Source: Allosaccharopolyspora coralli
GTDB taxonomy: Bacteria; Actinomycetota; Actinomycetes; Mycobacteriales; Pseudonocardiaceae
DNA: 64,000 nucleotides
Assembly (NCBI RefSeq): GCF_009664835.1
Contig: NZ_CP045929.1
Coordinates: 2,294,001 to 2,358,000 of the forward strand
Reading direction: 5' to 3'
Shown here: positions 1 through 8,898 of the stretch, in pieces
How the letters are laid out: each line of letters starts with the position of its first letter
How positions within the stretch are numbered: the first letter of the stretch is position 1
Made by a program: the position numbers and the translations under genes
Notes under the pieces: model-generated
The model's input: the letters and a program-made list of their open reading frames with translations, nothing else
Told to the model about the DNA's origin: nothing
The model's database searches: none

Positions 1-451
1 TGCCGTCGTCGGCGGCCCCCGGCGAGGCGGCCACCGAGTCGTAGTGGGCCGCGAGCACCACCGTGCCCGTCGGGTCGGTGCCGGGAAGCGTGGCCAGGAC
101 GTTGGACACGGCCGCGAGTTGCCGCGTTCCCTCGTCGGGGTTGGTGGCCCCAACGGACCGGTGCACCTCGGTGTTCCAGCCCCACGTCTCGAGTTGTTCG
201 AGCAGATACCGGCGCGTCTCGGCGTGTTGGGTCGATCCCAGAGTGCGGGGTTCCGCGGCGACGCGTTCGATGTGCTCCATCGCGCGTTCGCCGCTGAACT
301 GCTGAGACGGTGCGTCCGCTGCCCGTGTGGCTGGTTGCTGAACGAATGCACTGAGCGCACCGAGCAGCAGCAGACCGAGGAGTCCGATGGTCGACAACCA
401 CCGGGTCCGTCCCATGCGAGCTGACCGTGGCACTGGCGTCGAAGCGCTCAT
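1..451 (-). CDS. M28-family zinc aminopeptidase, N-terminal part (runs off window)
   Basis: This is the first 150 residues of a secreted or membrane-anchored peptidase, read leftward and cut by the window edge. After a basic N-terminus there is one hydrophobic segment at about residues 21-36 (signal peptide or anchor). The M28 metal-binding motif AHYDS lies at residues 135-139, followed by GAADDG near residue 145, which fits the His/Asp zinc ligands of M28 aminopeptidases. The start is the ATG at 451. Known members cleave N-terminal residues outside the cytoplasm. The C-terminal ligands cannot be seen, so activity is inferred from family only. Confidence 0.85.
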   Translation of the reverse strand, partial: MSASTPVPRSARMGRTRWLSTIGLLGLLLLGALSAFVQQPATRAADAPSQQFSGERAMEHIERVAAEPRTLGSTQHAETRRYLLEQLETWGWNTEVHRSVGATNPDEGTRQLAAVSNVLATLPGTDPTGTVVLAAHYDSVAASPGAADDG

Positions 452-819
452 GATCCAGACTGTAGCCGCACGAGCCCGTACCGCAGCACCGCGAACCGCA
501 TGAACCGGTCTCCGATATGTGGTCGGAAAGTCTCCCTCGGTGGCTGCCTCGCCCTGGAGTGGCGTTGATTCGCCACCGGATGGATCCGCTCCATCCGAAT
601 ACGCAGTCCGCTCGCGTCTCGGGCGAGGGACGGCCGCAACAAGATCTGTCGGCTCCGACGACGACGTCGGCATGTGGTCGTGGATGCGTGGACGCAGGCG
701 GTGGGTACTGGCAGATCTGTTTCCCGACCCCCGCACGTTGATCGGGAGCCGGTTACTTCTGGGCCTGGCAGTGGGCGGCGCGACTTAAGTCCATTCCGAC
801 CTACATCGCCGCGTTGCGG
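452..819. other. Non-coding or unassigned stretch
   Basis: I see no convincing gene between the peptidase start and the VOC stop codon. A plus-strand frame at 519-788 could encode 89 aa with a hydrophobic C-terminus. It has low-complexity composition and no recognisable domain, so I do not call it. Confidence 0.4.
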
Positions 820-1080
820 CTACGGGAGCTGCTGCAACGCCCACGAATTCCCGTCCGGGTCACTGAAGGTCACAAACGACCCCCAAGGCTGGACGTCGAC
901 GTCGCTGACCGGGACGCCCCGACCGGACAGCTGCTGACGAACGGCCTCGGCGTCGTTCACGACCATCTGCAGGCCTTGCTGCGATCCCGGCGCCATCTCG
1001 GTGATCCCGGTACCCAGAACGATCGAACACGCTGAGCCCGGGGGCGTGAGCTGCACGAACCGCAACGTGTCGTGCACTTG
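820..1080 (-). pseudogene. VOC/glyoxalase-family gene, 3' part (split by transposon)
   Basis: This fragment encodes the last 86 residues of a small vicinal-oxygen-chelate protein, including FVQLTPPGSA and the family-typical C-terminal motif SDPDGNSWALQQ. It has no start of its own. Its missing first 34 codons lie at 22396-22497, beyond the transposon. Removing the element and one GTGAT copy rejoins the two parts in frame (...DHDH-QVHD...) into a 120-aa protein. VOC proteins bind a divalent metal and include glyoxalases and antibiotic-binding proteins. The substrate is unknown. Confidence 0.95.
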
Positions 1081-1085
1081 GTGAT

Positions 1086-1169
1086 GGGGTGTGAGTAGCA
1101 GCGGTACAGGATCCTCCGGTAACGCGAGGCCCTGATCTTGTGGCTGTGGCTGATGGGGTTGAATGCCGG
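1086..1169 (+). repeat. Left terminal inverted repeat of the Tn3 element
   Basis: The first 38 bp match 22358-22395 and 8899-8936 in inverted orientation, with a few mismatches and a shared AGGATCCTCCG core. Beyond it, GATCTTGT and TGGCTGATGGGGTTGAATGC are also shared with the right end, so the outer repeat reaches about 84 bp with one indel. It overlaps the first codons of the transposase. Confidence 0.92.
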
Positions 1170-4100
1170 TCGTGCCGGTGGAGTTTTTGACCGATGAGCA
1201 GGTAGCCCGGTTCGGCTGCTTCGGTGAGGCACCGTCGCAGGCGGAGCTGGAGCGGTTCTTCTTCCTCGATGACGCCGACCGGGCGCTGGTCGGGCGGCAC
1301 CGCGGCGAGCACAACCGCCTGGGGTTTGCCCTGCAGCTGGCCACGGTGCGGTATTTGGGGATGTTCCTGGCGGATCCGCTGGAGGTGCCCACTGCGGTGG
1401 TGGACTTCCTCGCGTCGCAGTTGGAGACCACTGACCCGTCGCGAGTGAAGACGTATGCCCAGCGGCAAGCCACGCAGTGGGAGCATGCCGCAGAGATTCG
1501 CCGCGAGTGCGGCTATCGCGACTTCGGAGACGCCTCCGCCGAGGTGGATGAGTTCGTGGCCGCGCGGGCGTGGACGCGGGTGGAGACCGCGAAAGCGCTG
1601 TTCGACGCCACCGTGGCGTGGCTGCGCTCGAACCGGGTGCTGCTGCCCGGCGCCAGCGTGCTGGCCCGGCTGGTGGCCGGGCACCGGGATCAGACCACAG
1701 AGCAGATGCACGCCAGCCTGCACCAGGCGGCCATCGCCGCGGATCCCGAGCTGCCGGGAAGACTCACGGAGTTGCTGGCGGTGCCCGAGGATTCCCGCAT
1801 TTCGGAGTTGGAGCGGCTGCGGCGCGGGCCGACGCGGGTGTCCGGCCGGAGCATGACCGAGGCGCTGCACCGGGCCTCGGAGTTGGCCGGGCTGGGCACG
1901 AACGCGGTGGATGTTGCTGCGGTGCCGGTGAACCGGCTGGAAGCCCTGGCCCGGGACGGGTTGTCGGCCAAGGCCCAGGCCATCGAGCGTCGCGAGCCGC
2001 GGCGGCGCACGGCCACGCTGGTCGCGGCGGTGCGCAGCCTGTCGAGTACGGCGGTGGATGACGCGTTGGATGTGTTTGCCGCGTTGATGGCGGACAAGCT
2101 CATCAAGGCCGCTGAGCGCACCAGCAGGGATGCGAAGTTGGCCAGTCTGCCGCGCTTGAACAGGGCCTCGAGCACGCTGGCTTCGGTGGGCAGGGTGCTG
2201 CAGAACCTCAGCGAGTCCGCCGAGTCCGACACCCTGGCTTTCAGTCAGGTTTGGGCGGCGATCGAGGAAGTCGTGGATCGCCGGCGCCTGGCTGCCGCGG
2301 TGGATACGGTCGACGAGCTCGCTCCGGTGCAGGTCGATGATGATGCCGCGTGGCGAGCCGAGCTGGTCTCGCGGTGGGCGGTGGTGCGACCGTTTCTGCC
2401 GCTGCTGGCCGAGGTCATCCCGTTCGGCGCGAGTCCGGCCGGGCAATCGGTGTTGGACGCCGTTATCGAGCTGCCCGAGCTGATCGGTCGCAAGAAGGTC
2501 CGAGCTTCGGAGATCCGCGATGATCTGGTCGTCGGGTCGTGGCGCAAGCTCGTGGCCGGCGGTCCGGAGCTGGATCCGGGGTGCGTGGACAAGCACGCCT
2601 ACGCGCTGTGCGTGCTGGAAGCGCTGCACAAGGCGCTGCGGCACCGCGAGGTCTACGCCCGCGACTCGAAACGCTGGGGTGACCCGCGCGCCCGGCTGCT
2701 GGAAGGCGAAGCGTGGGAACGGATCCGCCCGCAGGTGCTGACGGGGCTGAAACTCACTGAGGACGCCCAGGCCCACCTCGACGAGCAGGCCACGGGGCTG
2801 GATGCGGCCTGGCGCCACTTCGGCGCCCGGATCGACACCGACACTGGCGACGGCCGCGTGCGGGTCGAAACCGGCCGCGACGGGCGCGCCCAGATTCGGG
2901 TGGACGCGCTGGAAAAGCTCGACGAACCGCCGTCGCTGCTGGCGTTGCGGGAGCGGGTCGAGCAGATGATGCCGCAGGTCGACCTGCCCGAGTTGCTGCT
3001 GGAGGTCCACGCCCGCACCGGCTACCTCGCGGAGTTCACCCACGCCTCCGGCGGCGAATCCCGCATGGATGAGGCCGAGCTGTCGCTGGCGGCCGTGCTC
3101 GTGGCTGAGGCGACCAACGTCGGCTACAAACCCGTCGCCCGGCCCCGGCACCGGGCGCTGAATCGGGCACGCCTGTCGCACGTCGAGCAGAACTACCTGC
3201 GCGCCGAGACACTGCGCGCGGCCAACGCCCGGTTGATCGAGGCCCAGGCCGATCTTCCGCTGGCCCAGCTGTGGGGCGGTGGGATGGTCGCTTCGGTCGA
3301 CGGGATGCGCTTCGTCGTTCCCACCCAGACCGTCTACGCCGGGCACAACCCGCGTTACTTCGGCCGTAAACGCGGCGCCACCTGGCTCAACGCCATCAAC
3401 GATCAGGTGGCCGGCATCGGCGCCACGGTCGTACCGGGCACCCAGCGGGACTCGCTGTACCAGCTCGATGTGCTGCTCAACCCCGACCACGGGCGCCGGC
3501 CCGAGCTGGTCACCTCGGACACCGCCGGGTATTCGGACATGGTCTTCGGGCTGTACCGGATCTGCGGCATGGCCTACGCACCCCGGCTGGCAAACCTGGC
3601 CGACACCCGGTTCTGGCGCATCGACCCCGCCGCGGATTACGGCGCCGTGAACGATCTGGCCCGGCACCGGATCCAGCTGGGCCGGATCAGTCCGCACTGG
3701 CCGGAAATGCTGCGCATCGCCGGATCACTGGTCACCGGCACCGTGCGCGCCTACGACCTGATCCGCTCGCTGGGCCGCGACGGCAACCCGACCCCGCTGG
3801 GCCAAGCGCTCGCCGAATACGGCCGCATCGCCAAGACCCAGCACCTGCTGGCCGTGGCGGACCCGGACGACGACACCTACCAGCGCTCGCTGAACGCCCA
3901 GCTCAACACCACCGAATCCCGCCACCGCCTGGCCCGCAAGCTCTGCTTCGGCCACCGCGGCGAACTCCGCCAGAGCTATCAGGAAGGTATGGAAGACCAG
4001 CTCGGCGCGCTCGGACTCGTGCTCAACGCCGTGGTGCTGTGGAACACCACCTACCTGGGCGCCGCCGTAGAACAGCTCCGCGCCCAGGGCTACCCGGTCT

Positions 4101-4246
4101 CCGACGCCGACGCCGCCCGGCTATCGCCGCTGATCGACACGCACCTCAACGTCCACGGGGCCTACACGTTCTTCCTGCCGCAGTTGGCCGGTCTGCGCCC
4201 GCTGCGAGATCCACAGGCCGGCTCTGACGAGGACGAAAGCTCATGA
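1163..4246 (+). CDS. tnpA: Tn3-family transposase
   Basis: This 1027-aa protein matches the usual Tn3 TnpA length (about 950-1020). It carries the N-terminal DNA-binding region (DUF4158-like, starting VEFLTDEQ) and a C-terminal DDE catalytic domain. Visible catalytic blocks are VASVDGMRF (first Asp), TSDTAGYSD (second Asp) and a Glu within NTTESRHRLARKLCFGHRGE. It cuts and joins transposon ends to make a cointegrate that a resolvase then separates. The gene begins inside the left terminal repeat and looks intact, so the element may still be active. Confidence 0.96.
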   Translation: MPVVPVEFLTDEQVARFGCFGEAPSQAELERFFFLDDADRALVGRHRGEHNRLGFALQLATVRYLGMFLADPLEVPTAVVDFLASQLETTDPSRVKTYAQRQATQWEHAAEIRRECGYRDFGDASAEVDEFVAARAWTRVETAKALFDATVAWLRSNRVLLPGASVLARLVAGHRDQTTEQMHASLHQAAIAADPELPGRLTELLAVPEDSRISELERLRRGPTRVSGRSMTEALHRASELAGLGTNAVDVAAVPVNRLEALARDGLSAKAQAIERREPRRRTATLVAAVRSLSSTAVDDALDVFAALMADKLIKAAERTSRDAKLASLPRLNRASSTLASVGRVLQNLSESAESDTLAFSQVWAAIEEVVDRRRLAAAVDTVDELAPVQVDDDAAWRAELVSRWAVVRPFLPLLAEVIPFGASPAGQSVLDAVIELPELIGRKKVRASEIRDDLVVGSWRKLVAGGPELDPGCVDKHAYALCVLEALHKALRHREVYARDSKRWGDPRARLLEGEAWERIRPQVLTGLKLTEDAQAHLDEQATGLDAAWRHFGARIDTDTGDGRVRVETGRDGRAQIRVDALEKLDEPPSLLALRERVEQMMPQVDLPELLLEVHARTGYLAEFTHASGGESRMDEAELSLAAVLVAEATNVGYKPVARPRHRALNRARLSHVEQNYLRAETLRAANARLIEAQADLPLAQLWGGGMVASVDGMRFVVPTQTVYAGHNPRYFGRKRGATWLNAINDQVAGIGATVVPGTQRDSLYQLDVLLNPDHGRRPELVTSDTAGYSDMVFGLYRICGMAYAPRLANLADTRFWRIDPAADYGAVNDLARHRIQLGRISPHWPEMLRIAGSLVTGTVRAYDLIRSLGRDGNPTPLGQALAEYGRIAKTQHLLAVADPDDDTYQRSLNAQLNTTESRHRLARKLCFGHRGELRQSYQEGMEDQLGALGLVLNAVVLWNTTYLGAAVEQLRAQGYPVSDADAARLSPLIDTHLNVHGAYTFFLPQLAGLRPLRDPQAGSDEDESS

Positions 4247-4286
4247 ACGAAAGCAGGCGAGCAGAGCCCGACGGTGCCCGCAGCGG

Positions 4287-4748
4287 CTACCGGCCTCTAC
4301 CCGGCGGCGCCGCATCGTCAACACCTGGCTGGCAGCCGGAGGCGGTGCGCTCGACGAGCGAGCACACCGCCTCCGGCTCGGAAGCTTCCTGTGCTGGCTC
4401 GGTGTCGCGGGCACGGGTGAGGCTGGCCCGCAGGGCGGTGAGGTCGGCGATCGCGGTGTCGATCTCAGTAATGCGCTGATCGAGCAGGTGGCGCACCGAC
4501 GGGCACGGGGTGGCGCCGTCGCGGTGCAGGGTGAGGATCTCGGCGATGTCGTCCAGGCGCAGCCCGAGGGTGCGGGCCTGGCGCACGAATCCCAGTGTGG
4601 CCACGTCCTCGGCGGTGAACAGCCGGTACCCGGCCGGACTGCGCCGCGGTTCGCCCACGAGCCCCTTGGCCTCGTAGACCCGCATCGCCTTGCGGGACAG
4701 GCCAGCCTGACGGGCAGCCTGCCCGGCGGTGAACGTAGGCGAGCTCAT
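4287..4748 (-). CDS. MerR-family metal-type transcriptional regulator
   Basis: This 153-aa protein has an N-terminal winged helix-turn-helix (FTAGQAARQAGLSRKAMRVYE, residues about 5-25, and PAGYRLFTAEDV). A dimerisation helix follows, with a short effector-binding tail containing a single Cys in the ATPCPSVRHLL segment. I chose the ATG at 4748 because it begins directly at the HTH. The gene is transcribed away from the small Cys-rich gene at 4837, and the shared spacer has a MerR-type promoter with a long -35/-10 spacer. The inducing metal cannot be read from sequence. Confidence 0.88.
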   Translation of the reverse strand: MSSPTFTAGQAARQAGLSRKAMRVYEAKGLVGEPRRSPAGYRLFTAEDVATLGFVRQARTLGLRLDDIAEILTLHRDGATPCPSVRHLLDQRITEIDTAIADLTALRASLTRARDTEPAQEASEPEAVCSLVERTASGCQPGVDDAAPPGRGR

Positions 4749-4766
4749 GACACCTCCTGCGCGAGC

Positions 4767-4798
4767 TTGACGTGGCCCCAGGGGCCAGCTTCTACCGT
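4767..4798 (+). promoter_or_regulatory. MerR-type promoter/operator
   Basis: The -35 is TTGACG (4767-4772) and the -10 is TACCGT (4793-4798), 20 bp apart. The spacer contains the dyad TGGCCCCAGGGGCCA. An overlong spacer with a centred dyad is the hallmark of promoters that MerR proteins untwist on metal binding. It drives the Cys-rich gene at 4837. Confidence 0.75.
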
Positions 4799-4836
4799 GC
4801 CGGGGTAAACACGCATACGCCAAGGAGGGATACGTC

Positions 4837-4983
4837 ATGCCGTTGCGCGAAGGAGAGATCTATCGCTGCCCGCTGCCGGACTGTGGCTGCGAGGTCACGG
4901 TGACCAAGAGCGCCCCGGCCGACTGCTCGGGCCAGCAGTCGCCGACCTGCTGCTGCGGACAGACGATGGTCAAAGCTAGCTGA
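4837..4983 (+). CDS. Small Cys-rich (metallothionein-like) protein, 48 aa
   Basis: A strong ribosome site (AAGGAGG, 4822-4828) precedes this short gene. The 48-residue product has seven cysteines in three groups: YRCPLPDCGCEV, ADCSGQ and PTCCCGQTMVK. The spacing recalls the Cys4 iron site of desulfoferrodoxin N-terminal domains and bacterial metallothioneins, so metal binding is likely. It is the only gene directly downstream of the MerR-type promoter, which suggests it sequesters or delivers the metal sensed by that regulator. The family assignment is tentative, but the gene itself is well supported. Confidence 0.85.
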   Translation: MPLREGEIYRCPLPDCGCEVTVTKSAPADCSGQQSPTCCCGQTMVKAS

Positions 4984-5018
4984 GTTCCACGACGTCCCAG
5001 TCCCTGACTGAACGGAAC

Positions 5019-5059
5019 GCGCAGGCCGGACGGGGTGGAACGCCCTGCCCGGCCTGCGC
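5019..5059. terminator. Bidirectional hairpin terminator
   Basis: Arms GCGCAGGCCGG (5019-5029) and CCGGCCTGCGC (5049-5059) pair perfectly over 11 bp. The hairpin lies between the convergent Cys-rich gene and arsC. Confidence 0.7.
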
Positions 5060-5070
5060 GCAGGCCGGTA

Positions 5071-5478
5071 TCAGGTGGTGGGGACCAACTCGGCGAGCAG
5101 GCTGCGCACGCGGGTGTCGATGTCGTCGCGGATGGGGCGGATGGCCTCAGCGGACTGGCCGGCGGGGTCGTCAAGTTGCCAGTCGAGGTAGCGCTTGCCC
5201 GGGAACACCGGACACGCGTCTCCGCAGCCCATGGTGATGACCACGTCGGAGGCCTCGACCGATTCGGTGGTCAGCTTCTTCGGGAATTCCTGGGAGACGT
5301 CGATGCCCAACTCGTTCATGACCTCGACGACGGCGGGGTTGACCTCACTGGCGGGGGTGGATCCGGCCGAGCGCACGGCCACGCGACCTTGGGCGTGGTG
5401 GGCCAGCAGGGCGGCGGCCATCTGGGAGCGTCCGGCGTTGTGCACGCAGACGAACAGCACCTCGGGAGTGGAAGACAC
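5071..5478 (-). CDS. arsC: Arsenate reductase (low-molecular-weight PTPase fold)
   Basis: This 135-aa enzyme reduces arsenate to arsenite for export. The N-terminal P-loop CVHNAGRS (Cys11, Arg17) is the CX5R active site. A second Cys pair in GCGDACPVF and the DDPAG general-acid segment follow, as in thioredoxin- or mycothiol-linked ArsC. The GTG at 5478 was chosen because AAGGAG lies at the right distance upstream. It is the last gene of the arsR-acr3-arsC operon. Confidence 0.93.
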   Translation of the reverse strand: MSSTPEVLFVCVHNAGRSQMAAALLAHHAQGRVAVRSAGSTPASEVNPAVVEVMNELGIDVSQEFPKKLTTESVEASDVVITMGCGDACPVFPGKRYLDWQLDDPAGQSAEAIRPIRDDIDTRVRSLLAELVPTT

Positions 5479-5510
5479 GGAATGCTCCTTGGCACGCTTG
5501 ATCGTGGAGG

Positions 5511-6620
5511 TTACTGCCGCTCGGACACGCTGGCAGCGGTCACTGACGTGCTGGGGTTGGGCGCGAACCAGCGGCGTGCGGCCAGCGACACGTAGACCAG
5601 TCCGACGAGTACCGGAACCTCGATGAGCGGGCCGACCACGCCGGCCAGGGCTTGGCCACTGGTGACGCCGAAGGTGGCGATCGCGACGGCGATGGCCAGT
5701 TCGAAGTTGTTGCCGGCGGCGGTGAACGCCAAGGTGGTCGAGCGCTCGTAGGACATCCGCAGGCCCTTGCCCAGAGCGAACGTGCCCGCCCACATGATCA
5801 CGAAGTAGGCCAGCAGCGGCAGCGCGATGCGGGCGACGTCGAGGGGCTGGCTGGTGATCGCGTCTCCTTGCAGGGAGAACAGCACGACGATGGTGAACAG
5901 CAGCCCGTACGGTGCGATCGGGCCGATCTTGGGCAGGAACCGCGTCTCGTACCACTGGCGGCCCTTGGCGCGCTCCCCGAACCGGCGGGATAGGTAGCCG
6001 GCGATCAGGGGGATGCCGAGGAAGATCAGCACGGATTGGGCGATCTGCCAGGCGGAGACGTCGAGGCCGACCTGGGCCAATCCGAGCCAGCCGGGTAGGA
6101 CGTTGAGGTAGAACCAGCCGAGTCCGGCGAAGGCCAGGACTTGGAAGACCGAGTTCAGCGCCACGAGCACGGCAGCGGCCTCGCGGTCGCCGCAGGCGAG
6201 GTCGTTCCAGATGATGACCATGGCGATGCAGCGGGCCAGCCCGACGATGATCAGTCCCGTGCGGTACTCGGGAAGGTCGGGCAGGAAAGTCCAGGCCAGC
6301 GCGAACATCACCGCCGGGCCGGCGATCCAGTTGACCAGCAGTGAGGACACCAGCAGTCGTTTGTCGCTGGTGACGGTATCCAGCCGGTCGTAGCGGACCT
6401 TGGCCAGCACCGGATACATCATCACCAGCAACCCGATGAAGATCGGCAGCGATACCCCGGAGACCACGTGCAGCGAGTTCAACGCGGTGTTCAGCCCGGG
6501 GATGAACCGCCCGGCCAGCAGACCGAGCACCATGGCCGCCCCGATCCAGACCGGCAGGAATCGGTCGAACCGGGACATGTTCGCCGCAACAGCTCGTTCC
6601 GCGGGTGCTGTCTGCGTCAT
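5511..6620 (-). CDS. acr3: Arsenite efflux permease, Acr3 type
   Basis: This 369-aa membrane protein has about ten hydrophobic segments typical of the bile/arsenite/riboflavin transporter superfamily. GLARCIAMVIIWNDLACGD contains the conserved Cys essential for arsenite transport in Acr3. LAFTAAGNNFELAIAVAI is another Acr3 signature. The ATG at 6620 overlaps the arsR stop by 4 bp, so the two are translationally coupled. It exports the arsenite made by ArsC. Confidence 0.94.
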   Translation of the reverse strand: MTQTAPAERAVAANMSRFDRFLPVWIGAAMVLGLLAGRFIPGLNTALNSLHVVSGVSLPIFIGLLVMMYPVLAKVRYDRLDTVTSDKRLLVSSLLVNWIAGPAVMFALAWTFLPDLPEYRTGLIIVGLARCIAMVIIWNDLACGDREAAAVLVALNSVFQVLAFAGLGWFYLNVLPGWLGLAQVGLDVSAWQIAQSVLIFLGIPLIAGYLSRRFGERAKGRQWYETRFLPKIGPIAPYGLLFTIVVLFSLQGDAITSQPLDVARIALPLLAYFVIMWAGTFALGKGLRMSYERSTTLAFTAAGNNFELAIAVAIATFGVTSGQALAGVVGPLIEVPVLVGLVYVSLAARRWFAPNPSTSVTAASVSERQ

Positions 6621-6985
6621 GCCGGCACCACCCCGTGCTCGGCCGGTACGAGTAGTTCGGACAGTACGGTCAGCATCTCGGTGCGCACCCGGTAGTAGAT
6701 CCACGTGCCGCGGCGGTCGCCGGTGATGACGCCGGCTTCGCGCAGCACCTTGAGGTGGTGCGAGATCGTCGGTCCGGACAGCTCGAACGCGTCGGTCAGG
6801 TCGCACACGCAGGCCTCGCCGCCGGCGTGCGAGGCGATCAGCGACAGCAGGCGCAGCCGCACCGGCTCACCAATCGCCTTGAACACCCGCGCCAACTCAA
6901 CCGACTGGTCCTCGCTCAAGGGTTGGCGCATCACCGGCGAGCAGCACAACACCTGCTCCCGATCTTCTTCCTGCTGTTTCGACAT
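6617..6985 (-). CDS. arsR: Arsenic-responsive ArsR repressor
   Basis: This 122-aa winged-helix repressor carries the arsenite site ACVCDLTDAF (Cys59, Cys61) at the start of the recognition region. SGPTISHHLKVLREAG is the DNA-reading helix. An extra N-terminal Cys pair (residues 14-15) may supply a third thiolate ligand. It heads the arsR-acr3-arsC operon and faces arsM across a 112-bp spacer, so it probably controls both directions. Confidence 0.93.
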   Translation of the reverse strand: MSKQQEEDREQVLCCSPVMRQPLSEDQSVELARVFKAIGEPVRLRLLSLIASHAGGEACVCDLTDAFELSGPTISHHLKVLREAGVITGDRRGTWIYYRVRTEMLTVLSELLVPAEHGVVPA

Positions 6986-7097
6986 ACCTCTATGTTGACA
7001 AGCATCGATCCAAGGCGCAACCTTGTCTCGACAGGAATCAATACAGCCGGGTCAGCGCCTCGGCGAGCTGCCCTGGATGAGATCGAGGGATGCGATC
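6986..7097. promoter_or_regulatory. Divergent arsR/arsM promoter region
   Basis: This AT-richer spacer contains TTGACA (about 6993) followed by the palindromic ATCGAT motif and TTGTCTCGACAGGAATCAAT. An ArsR dimer site here would control both operons. The exact operator cannot be fixed from sequence. A GAGGGA ribosome site at 7085-7090 supports the arsM start. Confidence 0.5.
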
Positions 7098-7853
7098 ATG
7101 AGTGACCAATCCGCTAACCTGCGCGAGACCGTGCGGGCCAGCTACGCCGCCGCGGCCACCGCCGTCACCGACGGCGAATCCGCCAGCTGCTGTTCCGACC
7201 AGCCGGTCGAGATCGACGAGAACTTCGGCGCCGGCCTCTACGCGGAGACCGAGCGTGCCGACCTACCGGCCGAGGCCACCGCGGCCTCCCTCGGGTGCGG
7301 CAACCCCACCGCCGTGGCCGAACTGAACGCCGGAGAACGGGTGCTCGACCTCGGTTCCGGTGGCGGGATCGACGTGCTGCTCTCCGCCCGCCGCGTCGGG
7401 CCCACCGGCAAGGCCTACGGCCTGGACATGACCGAGGAAATGCTCGCCCTCGCCCTGGACAACGCCGCCCAGGCCGGCGTTTCCCACGTCGAATTTCTCA
7501 AGGGCAGCATCGAAGCCATCCCCCTGCCAGCGAACACCATCGACGTGGTCATCTCCAACTGCGTGATCAACCTGTCCGTGGACAAACCCACGGTGTTCGC
7601 CGAAACCGCCCGCGTGCTCACCCCCGGTGGACGCATCGGCATCAGCGACATCATCGCCGACAACGAGCTCACCCCCGCCCAACGCGCCGAACGCGGCAAC
7701 TACGTCGGCTGCATCGCCGGCGCCCTCTCGTTCACCGAATACCGCGAGGGCCTGCGTGCCGCCGGGTTCACCGACATCGACATCACCCCGACCCACACGG
7801 TCGCCGACCGGATGCACTCCGCCATCATCCGCGCCCACACTCCGGCCACATAG
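7098..7853 (+). CDS. arsM: Arsenite S-adenosylmethionine methyltransferase
   Basis: This 251-aa class I methyltransferase converts arsenite to methylated arsenicals. The SAM-binding motif VLDLGSGGGIDVLLSA lies near residue 85. The Cys residues typical of ArsM are present in SASCCSDQ, SLGCGNP, ISNCVINL and NYVGCIAG. The ATG at 7098 follows GAGGGA. It is divergent from the arsR operon, so export and methylation are both encoded in the element. Confidence 0.93.
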   Translation: MSDQSANLRETVRASYAAAATAVTDGESASCCSDQPVEIDENFGAGLYAETERADLPAEATAASLGCGNPTAVAELNAGERVLDLGSGGGIDVLLSARRVGPTGKAYGLDMTEEMLALALDNAAQAGVSHVEFLKGSIEAIPLPANTIDVVISNCVINLSVDKPTVFAETARVLTPGGRIGISDIIADNELTPAQRAERGNYVGCIAGALSFTEYREGLRAAGFTDIDITPTHTVADRMHSAIIRAHTPAT

Positions 7854-7921
7854 CGCCCCGCACCACCCGCAGGTCCCCTCGCCAGCCGTTCCCCGACCGG
7901 CACGTCAGGAAGGCAGGCGCC

Positions 7922-8182
7922 GTGAATGACACCGTCACCATCGAGCTCCGGTACGTGCCGGACTGCCCCCTCGTTGGCCAGGCCCGCGCAACACTGCGGT
8001 CCGCACTTGCTCGGGCCGAAACCACCGCCCACGTGGAGGAACGCGTGGGTGACTATCCCTCGCCGACACTGGCCATCAACGGCCGCGACGCGCTGGGGCA
8101 CCCGCTGGAAACCCACGAGTGTTGCCGCCTCGACCTACCGACCGAGCCCCAGATCCTCGACGCGCTGCAACCACCCCAGTAG
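7922..8182 (+). CDS. Small thioredoxin-fold-like protein of the arsenic block
   Basis: This 86-aa protein begins at a GTG after AGGAAGG. It has ELRYVPDCPLVGQ (a single-Cys CP motif after the first strand) and ends CCRLDLPTEPQILDALQ. Such short proteins accompany arsenic and mercury loci in actinobacteria and look like thioredoxin-fold chaperones or MerB-associated proteins. It follows arsM by 68 bp and is probably co-transcribed. No enzymatic role can be assigned. Confidence 0.75.
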   Translation: MNDTVTIELRYVPDCPLVGQARATLRSALARAETTAHVEERVGDYPSPTLAINGRDALGHPLETHECCRLDLPTEPQILDALQPPQ

Positions 8183-8313
8183 ATCCGAGATCTCACAAAC
8201 GAACGTTCACGAGACATTGCAAGCCGTCGAGTGTTTTCGCAGGTCGGGTCTGTAACGCAACCCGTGTCCGCGCCACCGTCACGCTGTCGGGCCTTCGCAA
8301 TACGGTCCGGGCC

Positions 8314-8895
8314 ATGCGGATCGGCTACGGACGAGTCTCCACCCGCGACCAGCACCCCGAAGCCCAGCACGACGTGCTGACTGCGGCAGGCTGCGACGAG
8401 GTCTTCGTCGACAAGGCCTCCGGCACGCTCGCGCGCCGACCGGAACTGGAGAAAGCGCTACTGGCGGCCAACCGCACCGGCGACCAGCTCGTGGTCACCA
8501 AGCTCGACCGACTCGGCCGGTCGCTGGAGCACCTCATCGAGCTGTCCAACCAGCTGCAAGCCAAGCACGTCGATCTGGTCGTGCTCAACCAGGGCATCGA
8601 CACCTCCACCGCCATCGGCCGCATATTCTTCCAGATCCTCGGGTCCATCGCCGAGTTCGAGCACGCCCTGATGTCCGAACGCACCATCGACGGACTCTCG
8701 GCAGCACGGGCGCGGGGCCGCACCGGCGGACAGAAACCCAAGCTCGGCCCTCGGCAGGTCAAGCTGACCCGCCAGATGTACGACGAAACCGACGACGACG
8801 GCAAACGCCGCTACACCGTCGCCCAGATCGCCGCCGAGTTCGGCGTCACCCGCCCCACCATCTACCGCCACCTCGGCAGCAACGCAGACAGCTGA
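8314..8895 (+). CDS. tnpR: Serine recombinase / transposon resolvase 1
   Basis: This 193-aa resolvase has the N-terminal catalytic block RIGYGRVSTRDQ (nucleophile Ser9). The family Arg motif LDRLGRS and the IGRIFFQILGSIAEFE helix follow. The C-terminal Hin-type HTH includes YTVAQIAAEFGVTRPTIYRHL. It resolves Tn3 cointegrates at a res site. The 8183-8313 spacer just upstream is the expected res location, though I cannot delimit subsites. It ends 3 bp before the internal terminal-repeat copy. Confidence 0.94.
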   Translation: MRIGYGRVSTRDQHPEAQHDVLTAAGCDEVFVDKASGTLARRPELEKALLAANRTGDQLVVTKLDRLGRSLEHLIELSNQLQAKHVDLVVLNQGIDTSTAIGRIFFQILGSIAEFEHALMSERTIDGLSAARARGRTGGQKPKLGPRQVKLTRQMYDETDDDGKRRYTVAQIAAEFGVTRPTIYRHLGSNADS

Positions 8896-8898
8896 TCC

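Noticed and set aside
860-3697. A 945-aa open frame on the minus strand opposite the transposase
   Set aside because: It is an antisense shadow of the GC-rich tnpA codons, with Arg/Gly/Pro-rich low-complexity sequence and no domain.
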